A stretch of DNA of 64,000 nucleotides, from contig NW_006917097.1 in assembly GCF_000516985.1 (NCBI RefSeq), positions 1,178,001-1,242,000 of the forward strand, written 5' to 3'. Position 1 is the stretch's first letter, and the number at the start of each line of letters is the position of its first letter. The translations under genes and the position numbers were made by a program. This stretch comes from Pestalotiopsis fici W106-1 (Eukaryota; Ascomycota; Sordariomycetes; Amphisphaeriales; Sporocadaceae). Below the pieces are notes generated by a model that was not told the DNA's origin, searched no databases, and was given only the letters and a program-made list of their open reading frames with translations. Positions 32,334 through 42,525 of the stretch are shown in pieces.

Positions 32334-34580
32334 CTAGATTCTACCTCTCTGTAGGAACTTGTCTGGTATGTCGACATGTTTGCAGCGTATGTACTCGCAC
32401 AAATTCTTGCCCAGACTGTCAAAGCTACTCGTCGAGTTGAAGCCCCGGTCCAGGTGATCCTTTAACAAAAAGTGTACTGCGCGAATGTTGGGAAACTCGC
32501 ATCGGTCAATCTGCTTACCAACGTCATCCTTGCCCAGCAGCTCCCGGAGTTTCGAGGCACTCAGCATTGTCCGGAACCAGTCCCACTCATCGTCGTGGCG
32601 GACAAATAGGCCGAGGTTGCAGTTGGAGCTCTTGTCACCAGACCGACCGAGAACGACGTGGCCAAGCGGTGCACGGGTGGTGGGACCAAAGCAGCCGAGA
32701 TCAGCTGGGTTCGCCGTGTCGTAGCTTGGCTGCTCTCGCTCATACGTCTTGACGTTTGTCGGAGCAGGTATATCAATCACTGTTCCGTTAGGTAGATGGG
32801 CCGTCTCGTGAACAAATGTCTGTGGCATCAGGGTGACCCAGTACTCAAAGAAAGGACGGCCGATTGCCGTGCGCATGTCCACTGCCATGGTGCCACCTGG
32901 GTAGCTCTGAAGCAGGTTCTCAATGCAGTACCGAGCAAAGGAGCCACGATCGGAGTCAACAAAACTTGAGCCAGAGAGAATATCGGGATCTGCTGTCTGA
33001 GCAAAGATGCGACAGTCCACGGTCGCTTCCTCTTGGCTGCTCGGATCTTGTGGGACAGCTCCAGCAAGCATGAACTTGAGGCATGAGAACTTGTTCACTT
33101 CGTCGCCCATTCGAGCTTTGGTTTGCCGTTCTATCATGGCAAGCTTTTCGTCAATATCAAGCCCCGTCAAGTAGACTATTAGAGAAGAGTTAGTACTGCG
33201 TGCAAGATATTCCCATGTCATACGCCAACAAGGCCATTGTTGAATACGTATAGGATGTAGGGTTCGGCCACTTGCAATGAAATTCTGCCTGCCAGCCACC
33301 TTTCGCAGTGAATCCAACTAAAGTTACAGATTAGCCTTCTATGCTTGAAAGATGTCAAATCAGGTGATCACTTACCCTTTGTTGTTGCCGGTGGTGGAAG
33401 CCCCTTGACTCCAGACACGTGGACTTGGTTCTTTGCAACTTGCTTCAATACTATGTCCTCGATTGAAGCCGTCACGTCCGAGTTGTAATAGAGCGGACCT
33501 TGGATCTCATACAATAGCTGACTCGCAATTGTCGCAATCGTCACCAATCCATCTTTGCCTTTCTCCATTGAAATGACTGCTTCGCCTTTTTCGTCAATCG
33601 CAGCGATGGGATCTGTTGCTATGTGAGCACAAATTTTCAAAATAATGCACCAACACCAAGAGGCTACTCACAGCCCATGTCAGTATCATTGACTCCCAAG
33701 TCCTTGAAACCCGAGTAGTAGCCGCCAGTGGCATACGTGCTGCACTCGATTATGTGGCCAATCATCAAGGCCCCGGCGAGTTCCTTGAGGTTATCTCTGG
33801 TCCAGCCGTGCCACCACATCGCTGCTCCTACAGTCACAGAGGCATCCGCGACGCGACCGCATAGCACAATATCCGCACCACCTTCAAAGCATGCTGCGAT
33901 GCCGGTGCCTCCCAGGTAGCATTGAGCGCAAATGGGTTCAAATCCCCAGTCTTTGATGGGCTTATTTGCAGGAAGATTCAAAAAGGGCTCTCCTGCAAAG
34001 GTTGCATAAATTAGTCTATAGGTCTGTGACATTGCAATTTGGACATACTTGCCTTGACGGTAAAGCTCCAACGCCGCATCTGTTACATCATCACCATCAA
34101 CCACACCAATCTTGAGATCAACACCGTGCTTTTGGATCAGCTCCTTGACGGCTTCGGCCAAACCGTGAACGTCGCTGGCACCGGCATTCACGGCAACCTT
34201 GACACCTTTTTTGGCCAGCCAGGGAATCGCAGGGTCGATTTCTTCGAGAAAGTATGGTTCGTAGCCCTTGGCGACCATGGTCGACCCCGAGCTCATCTTT
34301 TGCTTGGCTAGACGGTCGCGCTTGTCGGAGCCTCGCAGCGTCATGTTGCATTCGGACATCCAGTCGCCGGTAATAACGTCAATGTCTTCATTCTTGGCCA
34401 TGTCATGCATTGCTCGTTTGCGGTCATAGACGCCTGCACACTGTTAATGGTGTTTTCAAAGGCCGAGATGAATGACATACCTCCGGAACATCCAGCAATC
34501 CGAACAGGCCGTTTCGGCTGCGTGCCATTGCCATTCCCCGCATTCACCCCATTTGGGGGGTCTTGACTGATTGGTGCCAT
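32334..34580 (-). CDS. AtuA-like protein A (acyclic terpene utilisation family)
   Basis: Six exons on the minus strand are inferred (34481-34580, 34053-34433, 33672-33992, 33376-33618, 33276-33317, 32334-33175), giving 642 residues. The N-terminal AtuA domain shows RIAGCSGG, VVDGDDVTDAALELY, GGADIVLCGRVADASVTVG and MWWHGW. The C-terminal AtuA-associated domain has LGHVVLGRSGDKSSNCNLG and CEFPNIRAVHFLLKDHLDRG. In Pseudomonas, AtuA belongs to the geraniol and citronellol degradation operon, but its reaction is unknown. The second intron is of GC-AG type (CAAG, then GCAAGT; 60 nt): removing it restores YRQGEPFLNLP, whereas the overlapping GTATGT donor causes a stop. The fifth intron (33176-33275) also needs a GC donor to give AEFHFYLTGLD and is less certain. 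No PTS1; it ends RGRI. Confidence 0.88.
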
Positions 34581-35178
34581 AATGTCAGATTTACTGATTT
34601 CCAGGTCAGTGAAACTAGAATGATTGAGAATAGCACAATTTGCATCGTAACATCTGGGCATACAATACCTTTGGGGGCTTATAATGGACTCACATGGTTA
34701 CACATGGACGATCCATCCATTGCGGAGTTTGATTTCCTGTCATCCAATATCTGGCCACCCCAATTATCCATTGCACTGGAGGACGCTTTTTTGGTGTTTA
34801 CCATATACCGGCGCTAATGATTCAGTATTGCCACTGCTACGAGAGCTGCATTTACGGCAGTCTATAGCCCCGCACCTGCGACTGCCAGGCTACTGGTCAG
34901 CACTTGCTATAGGTGTAGACCCGCTGTATCACCATGCCTCTTGGAGGAGCTGATTCATCATTATTGGGTTACCGGAATTGGCAGGAAATCTCATGCAATA
35001 ACTTGTGTTCACGACTCGCGATCGATAACGTAACAATAAATTGACAAGATTTGGTATTGGTCATGCTCGGGTCTGAATACTACTAGGTACCTATCTAAGG
35101 GCTGTATACCCCGATGTAAGCTGGTTGGGGATCATAGAGTGTACCAAAATAATGCAGTGACAGCCTATCATCTCAACT
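34581..35178. other. AtuA-A promoter region and ligase 3' flank
   Basis: About 600 bp. It holds one copy of the cluster motif TGAATCATTAG (34813-34823, minus orientation). No gene seen. Confidence 0.6.
34813..34823 (-). promoter_or_regulatory. Cluster motif TGAATCATTAG, copy 1
   Basis: An exact 11-mer on the minus strand (CTAATGATTCA as written), 233 bp upstream of the AtuA-A start codon. Its core TGA-A-TCA has the two half-sites of an AP-1-type bZIP element. One of four identical copies, all in intergenic promoter regions of this cluster. Confidence 0.7.
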
Positions 35179-36855
35179 CTAGAGCTTAGACCTAATGGGT
35201 TTGTCCAACGAACACAACCCGCTCCTCATTTGCACCATCTCCTTTCGCAAGATCTTGCCTGTCGGATTCTTCGGCAGTGCCTTGATCTGCCACACGCCGC
35301 CTCTCAATTTCTTGTAGCCACTGACTTGACCATCAACTGCTGTCTGAACCTCGCGAAGCGCTTGCAGTACCTTGACATCTCCATTGAAGCCTTCCTTGAG
35401 AATGACCCATGCCGTAGGCAACTCGGTCAGCTGGCTTTCATCCCAGATTGCGCCGACGCCACCCTCCACCACATTTGGATGCGAGTTCAAGTAGCTTTCC
35501 AGCTCTGCTGGGGAGACTTGGAAGCCTTTGTACTTGATCAACTCCTTGGTTCGACCCACCACGCTGATTCTGCCGGCGGCGTCAATCGTGCAGACATCAC
35601 CAGTATTGTACCAGCCCGGCATTGGAAACCCCTTTTCTGTAGCTTCGTCATTGAACGCATACCCTCTCGCGATATTCGGACCACGTAGCCATAGCTCGCC
35701 GGGTCCCCCCTCGTGAGTGTCCTCAAAACTGCCTTCCTTCTTGAGACACGCCTCGATATTGGGCAGAAGCCTTCCCACAGCGCCTTCGGGGACATCCTCT
35801 CCGAGCTTCTGATAGGCAACGTAGCCGGCAGCCTCTGTCATTCCGTAGACTTGAATGAGACGCCACGGCGCGCGCTGATAGAGCCGCTCCAACAATTCCT
35901 TTTTCAGCGGCGCGCCTCCGACATTGATGATCTTTGCGTGGGAAAAGTCGTATCGGGACGTCACGTCCGAATTGGCCAATATGAGGACCACACTGGGGAC
36001 CCCTTGGAAACTGGTCGCCTGGTTCGATCCTACCAAGGCGGCAAACTGCTCGAGATTGTACGACGGCATGGCGTGATGCAGCATACCGGTCCAGGGACCA
36101 AGGAACAGCGGCATGGTGGTCATGGCAATATGGGCCCAGGGCGTAAACGCGACCGTCTTTGCGCCCGGGTGAAATTGCTTGGGATCATGATGGTACAGTT
36201 GGTAACAATTGGAAACAAAATTGTAGTGTGTTAGCTCGACTCCCTTGGGCTTGCCGGTCGTACCGGAGCTGAGGTGAATGGAGGCTAGACGCTTAGATGT
36301 GTCATTCCAGTGAGGAATTGGAAGAGGCTTGTCCGTCCAAAAGTCATCCGGGACATGTCTCAGTCCGGGTGATTTTTGGACTATCGTCAACAAGTTTGGC
36401 TTTGACCAATCGATGCCGGAACCGATGAGTTCTTCCCGACCCACTTCTATCGCCCCTCTGACCACCGACGCGATTTCGCCATAGGCAACGACAAATTCTG
36501 GTCGAGAAACGGCCAAGGCATGACCTATTTCTGCAGCTTTGAGTGCATGGTTGACTGGACAGACGACGCCCCCGGTCCATAGAATGGAATGAAATATCTC
36601 TAGAAAGTCGACACTATTCGGAAGGATAATGGCCCATCTGGCCTGGTCTGGGGGCTTGAACGCAGCATAAAGGCCACTTGCAATTCTTCCAGCACGAAAC
36701 CGGAGCTGGCCAATCGTAATGCTTCGGTTGGTGAGATTGTCTTTTGCAATGAGATGAGACTCTGGTAAGCTTTCTGCGTACGCAGAGCTGTGCAGCAGTT
36801 CTGTGAGATTCTGATCAAGAGGAATAGAGATTGAGTCAGAGCGATAGATCTTCAT
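35179..36855 (-). CDS. Peroxisomal AMP-forming acyl-CoA ligase (4-coumarate-CoA-ligase-like)
   Basis: An intronless gene of 558 residues from the Met at 36855; the frame is open to an ATG at 36894 (571 residues), and I prefer MKIYRSDSISIP because relatives begin this way. ANL-superfamily motifs are complete: A3 SSGTTGKPKGVELTH, A5 YGMTEAAGY, A7 YNTGDVCTID, A8 GRISVVGRTKELIKYKGFQVSP and A10 PKNPTGKILRKEM with catalytic Lys. The enzyme activates a carboxylic acid to the acyl-AMP and then the CoA thioester. The C-terminus is SKL, a canonical PTS1. It shares a 600-bp divergent promoter with AtuA-B. The acid cannot be read from sequence; aromatic or branched acyl substrates are typical of this group. 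Confidence 0.93.
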   Translation of the reverse strand: MKIYRSDSISIPLDQNLTELLHSSAYAESLPESHLIAKDNLTNRSITIGQLRFRAGRIASGLYAAFKPPDQARWAIILPNSVDFLEIFHSILWTGGVVCPVNHALKAAEIGHALAVSRPEFVVAYGEIASVVRGAIEVGREELIGSGIDWSKPNLLTIVQKSPGLRHVPDDFWTDKPLPIPHWNDTSKRLASIHLSSGTTGKPKGVELTHYNFVSNCYQLYHHDPKQFHPGAKTVAFTPWAHIAMTTMPLFLGPWTGMLHHAMPSYNLEQFAALVGSNQATSFQGVPSVVLILANSDVTSRYDFSHAKIINVGGAPLKKELLERLYQRAPWRLIQVYGMTEAAGYVAYQKLGEDVPEGAVGRLLPNIEACLKKEGSFEDTHEGGPGELWLRGPNIARGYAFNDEATEKGFPMPGWYNTGDVCTIDAAGRISVVGRTKELIKYKGFQVSPAELESYLNSHPNVVEGGVGAIWDESQLTELPTAWVILKEGFNGDVKVLQALREVQTAVDGQVSGYKKLRGGVWQIKALPKNPTGKILRKEMVQMRSGLCSLDKPIRSKL

Positions 36856-37207
36856 TGTTCGTGATGCATTTGCGACTGAGCCAGCTTCTGTCACGATTCT
36901 GCACGTTTTGGGAGAGTTGCCCCTAAAGCCTCACTCGGCGAAAACATTGTACCTTGATTGGGCTCTCATTCGACTTTCTCATATTGGATATTATCTTCCT
37001 GCTTATCAGTCTGTGAACCCCAATGATAGCCACCCCGTCGCACGCGGCCAGAGATATCCTCATGCTTGGACGCTTGCTGATCGACAGCAATCAGGTGATA
37101 TAGTACTATTTTCTTGGACGGTCTCTGCATAATCCATGATCCAATGAAAGTGTGTCAGTATCGCTCCAATATCGATCCGGGGTCCCCGCATGTGAATGCG
37201 TATTCGC

Positions 37208-37222
37208 CTATATGCCGCAGTG
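37208..37222 (+). repeat. CTATAYGCCGCAGTG element, copy 1
   Basis: CTATATGCCGCAGTG, differing from the second copy 159 bp away by a single C/T. It abuts the cluster motif at 37221. A candidate second regulator site in the ligase/AtuA-B promoter. Confidence 0.55.
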
Positions 37223-37231
37223 AATCATTAG
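37221..37231 (+). promoter_or_regulatory. Cluster motif TGAATCATTAG, copy 2
   Basis: An exact 11-mer, 225 bp upstream of AtuA-B and 366 bp upstream of the divergent ligase, so it could serve both. Confidence 0.7.
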
Positions 37232-37366
37232 TACATTGATCCATGCCAGTGCATCAGTCGCTCAGGAAGCCGGAACCATTTTCCGAGAATACCATGTCGC
37301 GGCAGTCGGAAGTACCATTTGGGCACAATAGAGAATCATTCGATACAATTGGTCAGTAACATTGCT

Positions 37367-37381
37367 CTATACGCCGCAGTG
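37367..37381 (+). repeat. CTATAYGCCGCAGTG element, copy 2
   Basis: CTATACGCCGCAGTG, 75 bp upstream of the AtuA-B start codon and matching copy 1 at 14 of 15 positions. Confidence 0.55.
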
Positions 37382-37455
37382 TCAACACCATTCTAAATGA
37401 GAAGCCAACACGAATTGAGGTCTATGAACAGGTTCATACTGACCGTGACGACAAG

Positions 37456-39342
37456 ATGAATCCATCTCACCCAACAAAAGAAAAGCAACACTGCCCGATT
37501 AGAATTGGCAATGCATCCGGAGCCATTGGCGATGGCATCGATCAAGTATACAAGCTGGCAAAGTCTGGCAAAGTCGATGCAATTACAGCCGACTACCTGG
37601 CCGAGTTCAACATTGCATGGAAAGCAATCGAGCTTTCTCAGTATCCTGACCTAGGCTACGAGTCCAACTTCCTCGAGCAGCTGGCATGGGAGAATGGTGA
37701 TGCTGCTCGCATTGTAGCCGAAAAGCGGATCAAGATTGTCCATGATGGCGGGGCTCTCAATCCAAAGGGCTTGGCCATCAAGGTCGACGAATATTTCAAG
37801 AATCTGGGGATACTGGACGTCAAGGTCGCTGCTGTCACTGGTGATGACGTGACAGAGAGGCTTCGAGACAATCAGCTTGGCACTATCAAGCATCTTGATA
37901 AAGCTGGAACGCTTCTTGATGCAAGGAAAGAGGACATACTTGCAGCAAATGCATACACTGGTCACTCTGGCATAGTTCGTGCCCTAGAAGAGGGCGCCGA
38001 TATTGTCATTTGTGGGCGATGCTGCGATGCAAGCCCTGTGACGGGCCTTGCGTCTTGGTGGCATGGCTGGGGCCACACCGAGTACGACAAGCTTGCCAGT
38101 AGTCTCATGGCTGGGCACCTCATTGAATGTGGTGCATACGTGACGGGCGGAAATTTCTGCGGTGCTCAGGAAATTGAACAGCTTCATCATGTTGGATACC
38201 CAATTGCGGAAATCTCAGAAGACGGAGCTGTCATCATCACCAAACCGCCGAATACGAACGGAGCGGTCACCGTCGACACGTGCAAGGCACAACTACTTTA
38301 CGAGATACAAGGCCCAATTTATCTAAATCCCGATGTGGTGGCCGACATTGAACAAGCGCACCTTGAACAAGTTGGCAAGGACCGCGTAAGACTGTCTGGC
38401 ATCAAAGGCTCCGCACCGCCGCCTACGACAAAGCTTGCAGTGTGTCTGTTGGGTGGCTGGCAAGCAGAGATATCAGGCTATTGTGCTGGCCTCGACACAG
38501 ACTTCAAGTTCAAACTCATAAAAGACCAAGTCCAACGCCAGATCGATCCTGATGATTTTACGACGTTTAGCATAGAAAAGTACGGCGCACCTAGCTCGAA
38601 TCCATTGTCTCAAGCAGAATCGACAATCCAGATTCGCTTGTTTGCTCAGTCGCCCAAGAAGGAGGCCATGATGCAATTCCGACGAGCCATCTTTTACAAT
38701 GGCATGCAAGGATACTGCGGACTTCATCTGTCCATGGACTGGCGCACAATGGAGCCCAAGCCATACGTCAAGTATTTTCCTGCCTTGATTCCACAATCAG
38801 AGATTCCGCTACAAGTGGAGATGATGGGAACAGAGAAAAGGGCTATTGATGTAGAGGCTCGACAGCGCTTTGACTGTGCCCCTACAGCTCCGACTCAAAG
38901 GAATTACGAGGTCAAAAGTCCAATCGATATAAATGCCAGCTGGCCTCAAGCTACACTAAGGCCTCTGGGCGATCTCGTGTTTGCCAGAAGCGGTGATAAG
39001 GGAGGAAACGCCAATGTAGGGTTTTGGGTGAGGGATGAGAGGGCCTGGCCCTGGTTGCAATCTTTTCTCAGCAGTGACAGATTGATTGACCTGCTGGGAG
39101 ACGATTGGAACAACAAATATGACATTGAGCGCTGCGAGTTTCCATTCTTACAAGCCGTTCACTTTGTAGTCAAGGACATATTGCAGGACGGCGTTAGCAG
39201 CTCATCGATACTGGACGGCTTTGGCAAGAGTTTCGGGGAATTCCTCAGGGCTCGACACGTTGCTCTCCCAAATGAACTTGTTGAAATGGAGGATGATCTG
39301 AGGATACAATCTCGAAAGCACCATTTTGAACCTAGACTATGA
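37456..39342 (+). CDS. AtuA-like protein B (acyclic terpene utilisation family)
   Basis: An intronless gene of 628 residues with the same two-domain layout as AtuA-A. The AtuA domain is at about 15-370 (IRIGNASGAIGDG, AAVTGDDVTERL, GADIVICGRCCDASPVTGLA, WWHGWGHTEYDKL, GHLIECGAYVTGG, KAQLLYEIQGPIY). The C-terminal domain is at about 500-610 (LGDLVFARSGDKGGNANVG, CEFPFLQAVHFVVKD). The biochemical role of the family is unknown; the constant Asp/Gly-rich motifs suggest ligand or nucleotide binding, which is inference. The C-terminus PRL is only a weak PTS1 variant. It is divergent from the ligase. The absence of introns, against five in AtuA-A, argues that the two copies are not a recent tandem duplication. 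Confidence 0.93.
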   Translation: MNPSHPTKEKQHCPIRIGNASGAIGDGIDQVYKLAKSGKVDAITADYLAEFNIAWKAIELSQYPDLGYESNFLEQLAWENGDAARIVAEKRIKIVHDGGALNPKGLAIKVDEYFKNLGILDVKVAAVTGDDVTERLRDNQLGTIKHLDKAGTLLDARKEDILAANAYTGHSGIVRALEEGADIVICGRCCDASPVTGLASWWHGWGHTEYDKLASSLMAGHLIECGAYVTGGNFCGAQEIEQLHHVGYPIAEISEDGAVIITKPPNTNGAVTVDTCKAQLLYEIQGPIYLNPDVVADIEQAHLEQVGKDRVRLSGIKGSAPPPTTKLAVCLLGGWQAEISGYCAGLDTDFKFKLIKDQVQRQIDPDDFTTFSIEKYGAPSSNPLSQAESTIQIRLFAQSPKKEAMMQFRRAIFYNGMQGYCGLHLSMDWRTMEPKPYVKYFPALIPQSEIPLQVEMMGTEKRAIDVEARQRFDCAPTAPTQRNYEVKSPIDINASWPQATLRPLGDLVFARSGDKGGNANVGFWVRDERAWPWLQSFLSSDRLIDLLGDDWNNKYDIERCEFPFLQAVHFVVKDILQDGVSSSSILDGFGKSFGEFLRARHVALPNELVEMEDDLRIQSRKHHFEPRL

Positions 39343-39824
39343 TGGAAACAAGCAAAATTTTCTTGATATGATTACCAATTCCTGTGCTTGCTGCCTGTCA
39401 AAGAAACTATTGCAGTGGCTGAATTGTACAAGTATCCCAGCTTGTATGGTGACTTACGATGAATCGCAATTTAGATAATTAAATCGACTGAGAAAAAAAC
39501 ATGAAATGTTATTTTCTTTACGTCTAGAATGTCTTGTTTGGTCCCAAGGATTCCATCAGTGAGTACTCCTATCGTACGGGGATATTGGGCCGAGGTAGTG
39601 CCTGTAGGTGTGGGAAGGTTAGTGGTTCAACCACTAAGACCTCGCCCCAGTCCTTCCTTGCGACACTGTCCACCGACGTATACCACGCTATAAAGTCTCC
39701 AGGGACATCATTATAGCACATCTTGTCCTGCTGCCCTCATCAGTGCACACTACAACACGACTTGTTCTGCATTACCAGCTTTCAACATTGCCGCGAAAAA
39801 GTCAACTAAAGTCAAGACTCGAGA
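39343..39824. other. Hydratase promoter region
   Basis: About 480 bp. A 19-bp palindrome is at 39619-39637. No exact cluster motif was found; the closest is a half-match TGAATC at 39460-39465. Confidence 0.55.
39619..39637. promoter_or_regulatory. Perfect 19-bp palindrome upstream of the hotdog hydratase
   Basis: TTAGTGGTTCAACCACTAA: two perfect 9-bp arms around a central C, 188 bp before the hydratase start. Symmetric sites of this size suit a dimeric regulator; as RNA it would have a loop too small for a stable hairpin. Confidence 0.5.
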
Positions 39825-40898
39825 ATGGCTCAAGATCGTCCAGTCAAGAATGCTTCTGGTCGCTACGATAATGTCGACTTTAGCAAAGCCGCCGGTTTCA
39901 GATACCCTCCCATCAAATGCAGCTACAACCGCCGCGATGTTTTGTTATTTGTGAGCCAGACCAAAACGCCTGTCATATGGACACCATCTAAACTCTCCAC
40001 AGGCCAATGCGATTGGAGCGCAAAAAGACGAATTGCATTTTCTCTACGAACTGCATCCCAAGTTTGCTGCATTTCCAACCTTTCCAATCAATCTTGCATT
40101 CAAACAGACGGACCAGGATGTATTTGACTTTATTGCTCGGACTGTGAGCGCTGATGTCCCCGGGGTACCACCATTCGATGCGCAGAGGTCCGTCGATGGC
40201 GAACGGGGGATCAAGATCTTGCGACCATTACCGGTCAGCTCAGAGGGGCTCGACTTGGAAATTCGTAACCAAGTCGTTGGAGCCTATGACAAAGGTTGGA
40301 CCTGACACTCATTCTGTTCAGAGCGCATCACTGACATTCAGTACCGACAGGCGGGGCCATGATTTTGGAGACTGAAGGAGAATTAGTTGACGTCAAGACG
40401 GGACTCGTCTATGTGAAACTCACATCTACCGCTTTCGGCATTGGCCAAGGAGGATACGGAGGGCCGAGAGGACCGTCAAAGCCAAATGCACAGATCCCGA
40501 ACCGCTCACCAGACACCATCCACAACTTCAAGACTACACCCGAGACGGCTCTGCTGTACCGATTGTGCGGCGACTATAACCCCATGCATGCAGATGATGA
40601 GTTTGGGCAGCGTGCTGGATTCAAGGGCTCGATCTTGCAAGGCTTGGGCACCTGGAATATTGCAGCACATGGTCTCTTGAAGGAGCTGGGTAGCTCGGAT
40701 CCGACCAGGCTCATGGCATACAGCGCTCGGTTCAAAAGTGTTGTGTATCCTGGTGATGAGTTGGAAACACGAATGTGGGTTGTTGGAACAGACAATGGCT
40801 GTGATGATATTCTGTTTGAGACAATCGTCAAAGGCGACGGTAGAGTGGCACTCTCCAACGGACAGGCCAAGCTAAAGCAGAGCGGCAGCAAACTGTAG
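39825..40898 (+). CDS. Peroxisomal double-hotdog enoyl-CoA hydratase 2 (MaoC-like)
   Basis: Three exons (39825-39950, 40003-40294, 40351-40898; introns of 52 and 56 nt) give 321 residues. The N-terminal hotdog has YNRRDVLLFANAIGAQKDEL and FAAFPTFPINLAF. The C-terminal MaoC half has the hydratase-2 signature YRLCGDYNPMHADDEFGQRAGFKGSILQGLG with the catalytic Asp and His. This fold hydrates trans-2-enoyl-CoA to the (R)-3-hydroxyacyl-CoA, as in the hydratase part of peroxisomal multifunctional enzyme 2. The protein ends SKL (PTS1). Lying downstream of AtuA-B on the same strand, it would supply a hydration step of opposite stereochemistry to the crotonase-type neighbours, or act on a different intermediate. 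Confidence 0.92.
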
Positions 40899-40971
40899 TG
40901 AGATATACTTGGAGAGGAACATTGCAAATAAGTTCATGCTTCTATATCCAGAATACAGATCTATGGGTTGA

Positions 40972-41871
40972 CTATAAATGAGAAGGTCTCCAGACTGGAT
41001 CCCTCTTTTCGCGATACGCCGCCAGGCCTTCAGTAGCATTGGGACTTTTTAGCATTGCCTCGGCGTATATCTCCTGGCCTCGCATAGTCGCTCGACTGAT
41101 GCCCGTTTCCCAAGCCTCTCTAGCACCGAGGCGAGATATGATGACACTATCAGGACACAACGCCGCAATCTCGGATGCATAGTCGAGTGTCCGCTCAAGC
41201 AGTTTTTCCTGCGGCACAATCTCCTTGACCAGGCCCCATTCCACTGCTTCCTTGACAGTGAGAACCCGCCCAGTAAGACACAAGTCCATGGTTCTGTGGT
41301 TTCCGAATAAAACCATGCAGCGAGGTAGTGCTCCTGCAAGTGCCACGACACCACGAAGGACTTCGGGGAGGCGGAATGTCGCATTTGGCGAGGCAAATAT
41401 GACATCCGAGTTCAACACAATTTCAAAGCCTCCGCCTGTCCAAAGTCAGCCGGTGCACTCGCAAGATTCAAGAGGACTACTACCATGCGCGTGGCCATTG
41501 CACGCGATAATGATGGGTTTTTTCCCAGTCCGATTCGCCATTCCGCCAAACCCACCCTGTGGATATTCATGCGCGACAGAGTTGGTGTTTTTGATGTCCA
41601 ACCGCTGCTTCAGATCCATGCCGGCGCAAAAGGCCTTGTCCCCTGCGCCGGTGAAGACGGCACACCGCAGCTCGGGTTCCGAGTCATACCACCTCCATAG
41701 GAAGCTAAGTTCAATAGTCGCCTCTACTGGCAAACAATTTCTAAATTCCGGGCGGTTGATGGTGACGAGAAGGACATGTTTTCGTGGAAACGATACTAGA
41801 CTGTGTTGCAAGGCAGGATATGGGCTCTGAATCCATTCGGGCACCGGATTCGTTGTTACAGGGCTTGCCAT
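40972..41871 (-). CDS. Peroxisomal enoyl-CoA hydratase/isomerase (crotonase) 1
   Basis: Two exons on the minus strand (41484-41871, 41436-41483 spliced out as intron, 40972-41435) give 283 residues. Crotonase motifs: HVLLVTINRPEFRNCL, AFCAGMDLKQR (first oxyanion-hole region) and ACNGHAHGGGFEIVLNSD (second), then LPEVLRGVVALAGALPR with the hydratase-type Glu. It ends SHL, an accepted PTS1 variant. An ATG at 41904 is in frame but lengthens an unconserved lead. The gene converges with the hydratase (74 bp apart) and diverges from crotonase 2. Hydratase, isomerase and lyase reactions are all possible in this superfamily; AtuE of the terpene pathway is one relative. Confidence 0.92.
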
Positions 41872-42525
41872 GGTGGAACGGTTGTGGTAAACGACTCCTC
41901 GCACTATGATTGATAGATTCTTGGGTATGCAACCATGTCCAACCAGTGGACAAAAGTCTAATAGTTCATACTCGGTCTTGCCTGCTGCTATGCATGGCTG
42001 TTTCCCGGCTCCGACGTTCGGTCAACGTTTGCCGTCTTGCAGGTTCGCACATGTAGGACGACGACTGCCTTCACCTCCATGGATAGAGATTGGCTAGATC
42101 CTTAGTGTTGCGACCCTGATAGCGCTGAATCATTAGACTGGCCCATGTCTTACTCTAGGTTTGCGGGGTATACATCAATAGACGAGGATTCTGCATAATG
42201 GTAAATGATTGCCGAAATTATGGAGCTAGAACTGTACCAGGGGTATGATGAGGGTTGCATATGCGGGCTGAAAATACAATACGCTGCTGCAGGGATGAAT
42301 CAAGCGACAAAGACTAGATGGTATGTATTGTCGAATGGATGGCAACTGGCAAAGGCTTTAGGTTTTCAGATAGGGCTCTGGTTGGTCACTGTTGTTCACG
42401 TAGATATTGTCAAGCTTTGATGACTGTTGCTAGACTCTGCTGAACCAAAGACTGGTGACAATAAAGTGAATACCCAAGAATCGTGCCATCCACAGTATCT
42501 AACAGTCTTTGCCGCAATTTTCAGA
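41872..42525. other. Divergent promoter of the two crotonase genes
   Basis: About 650 bp with one cluster motif copy (42126-42136). No gene seen; the frame at 42205-42420 is not convincing. Confidence 0.6.
42126..42136 (+). promoter_or_regulatory. Cluster motif TGAATCATTAG, copy 3
   Basis: An exact 11-mer, 255 bp upstream of crotonase 1 and 390 bp upstream of crotonase 2, in their shared promoter. Extended match CTGAATCATTAG with copies 1 and 4. Confidence 0.7.

Larger units (their letters stand above)
36856..37455. other. Divergent promoter of ligase and AtuA-B
   Basis: A 600-bp region. It holds the cluster motif (37221-37231), a partial copy GAATCATT (37333-37340) and two copies of CTATAYGCCGCAGTG (37208-37222 and 37367-37381). 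The first of these overlaps the start of the cluster motif by two bases. Confidence 0.65.
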
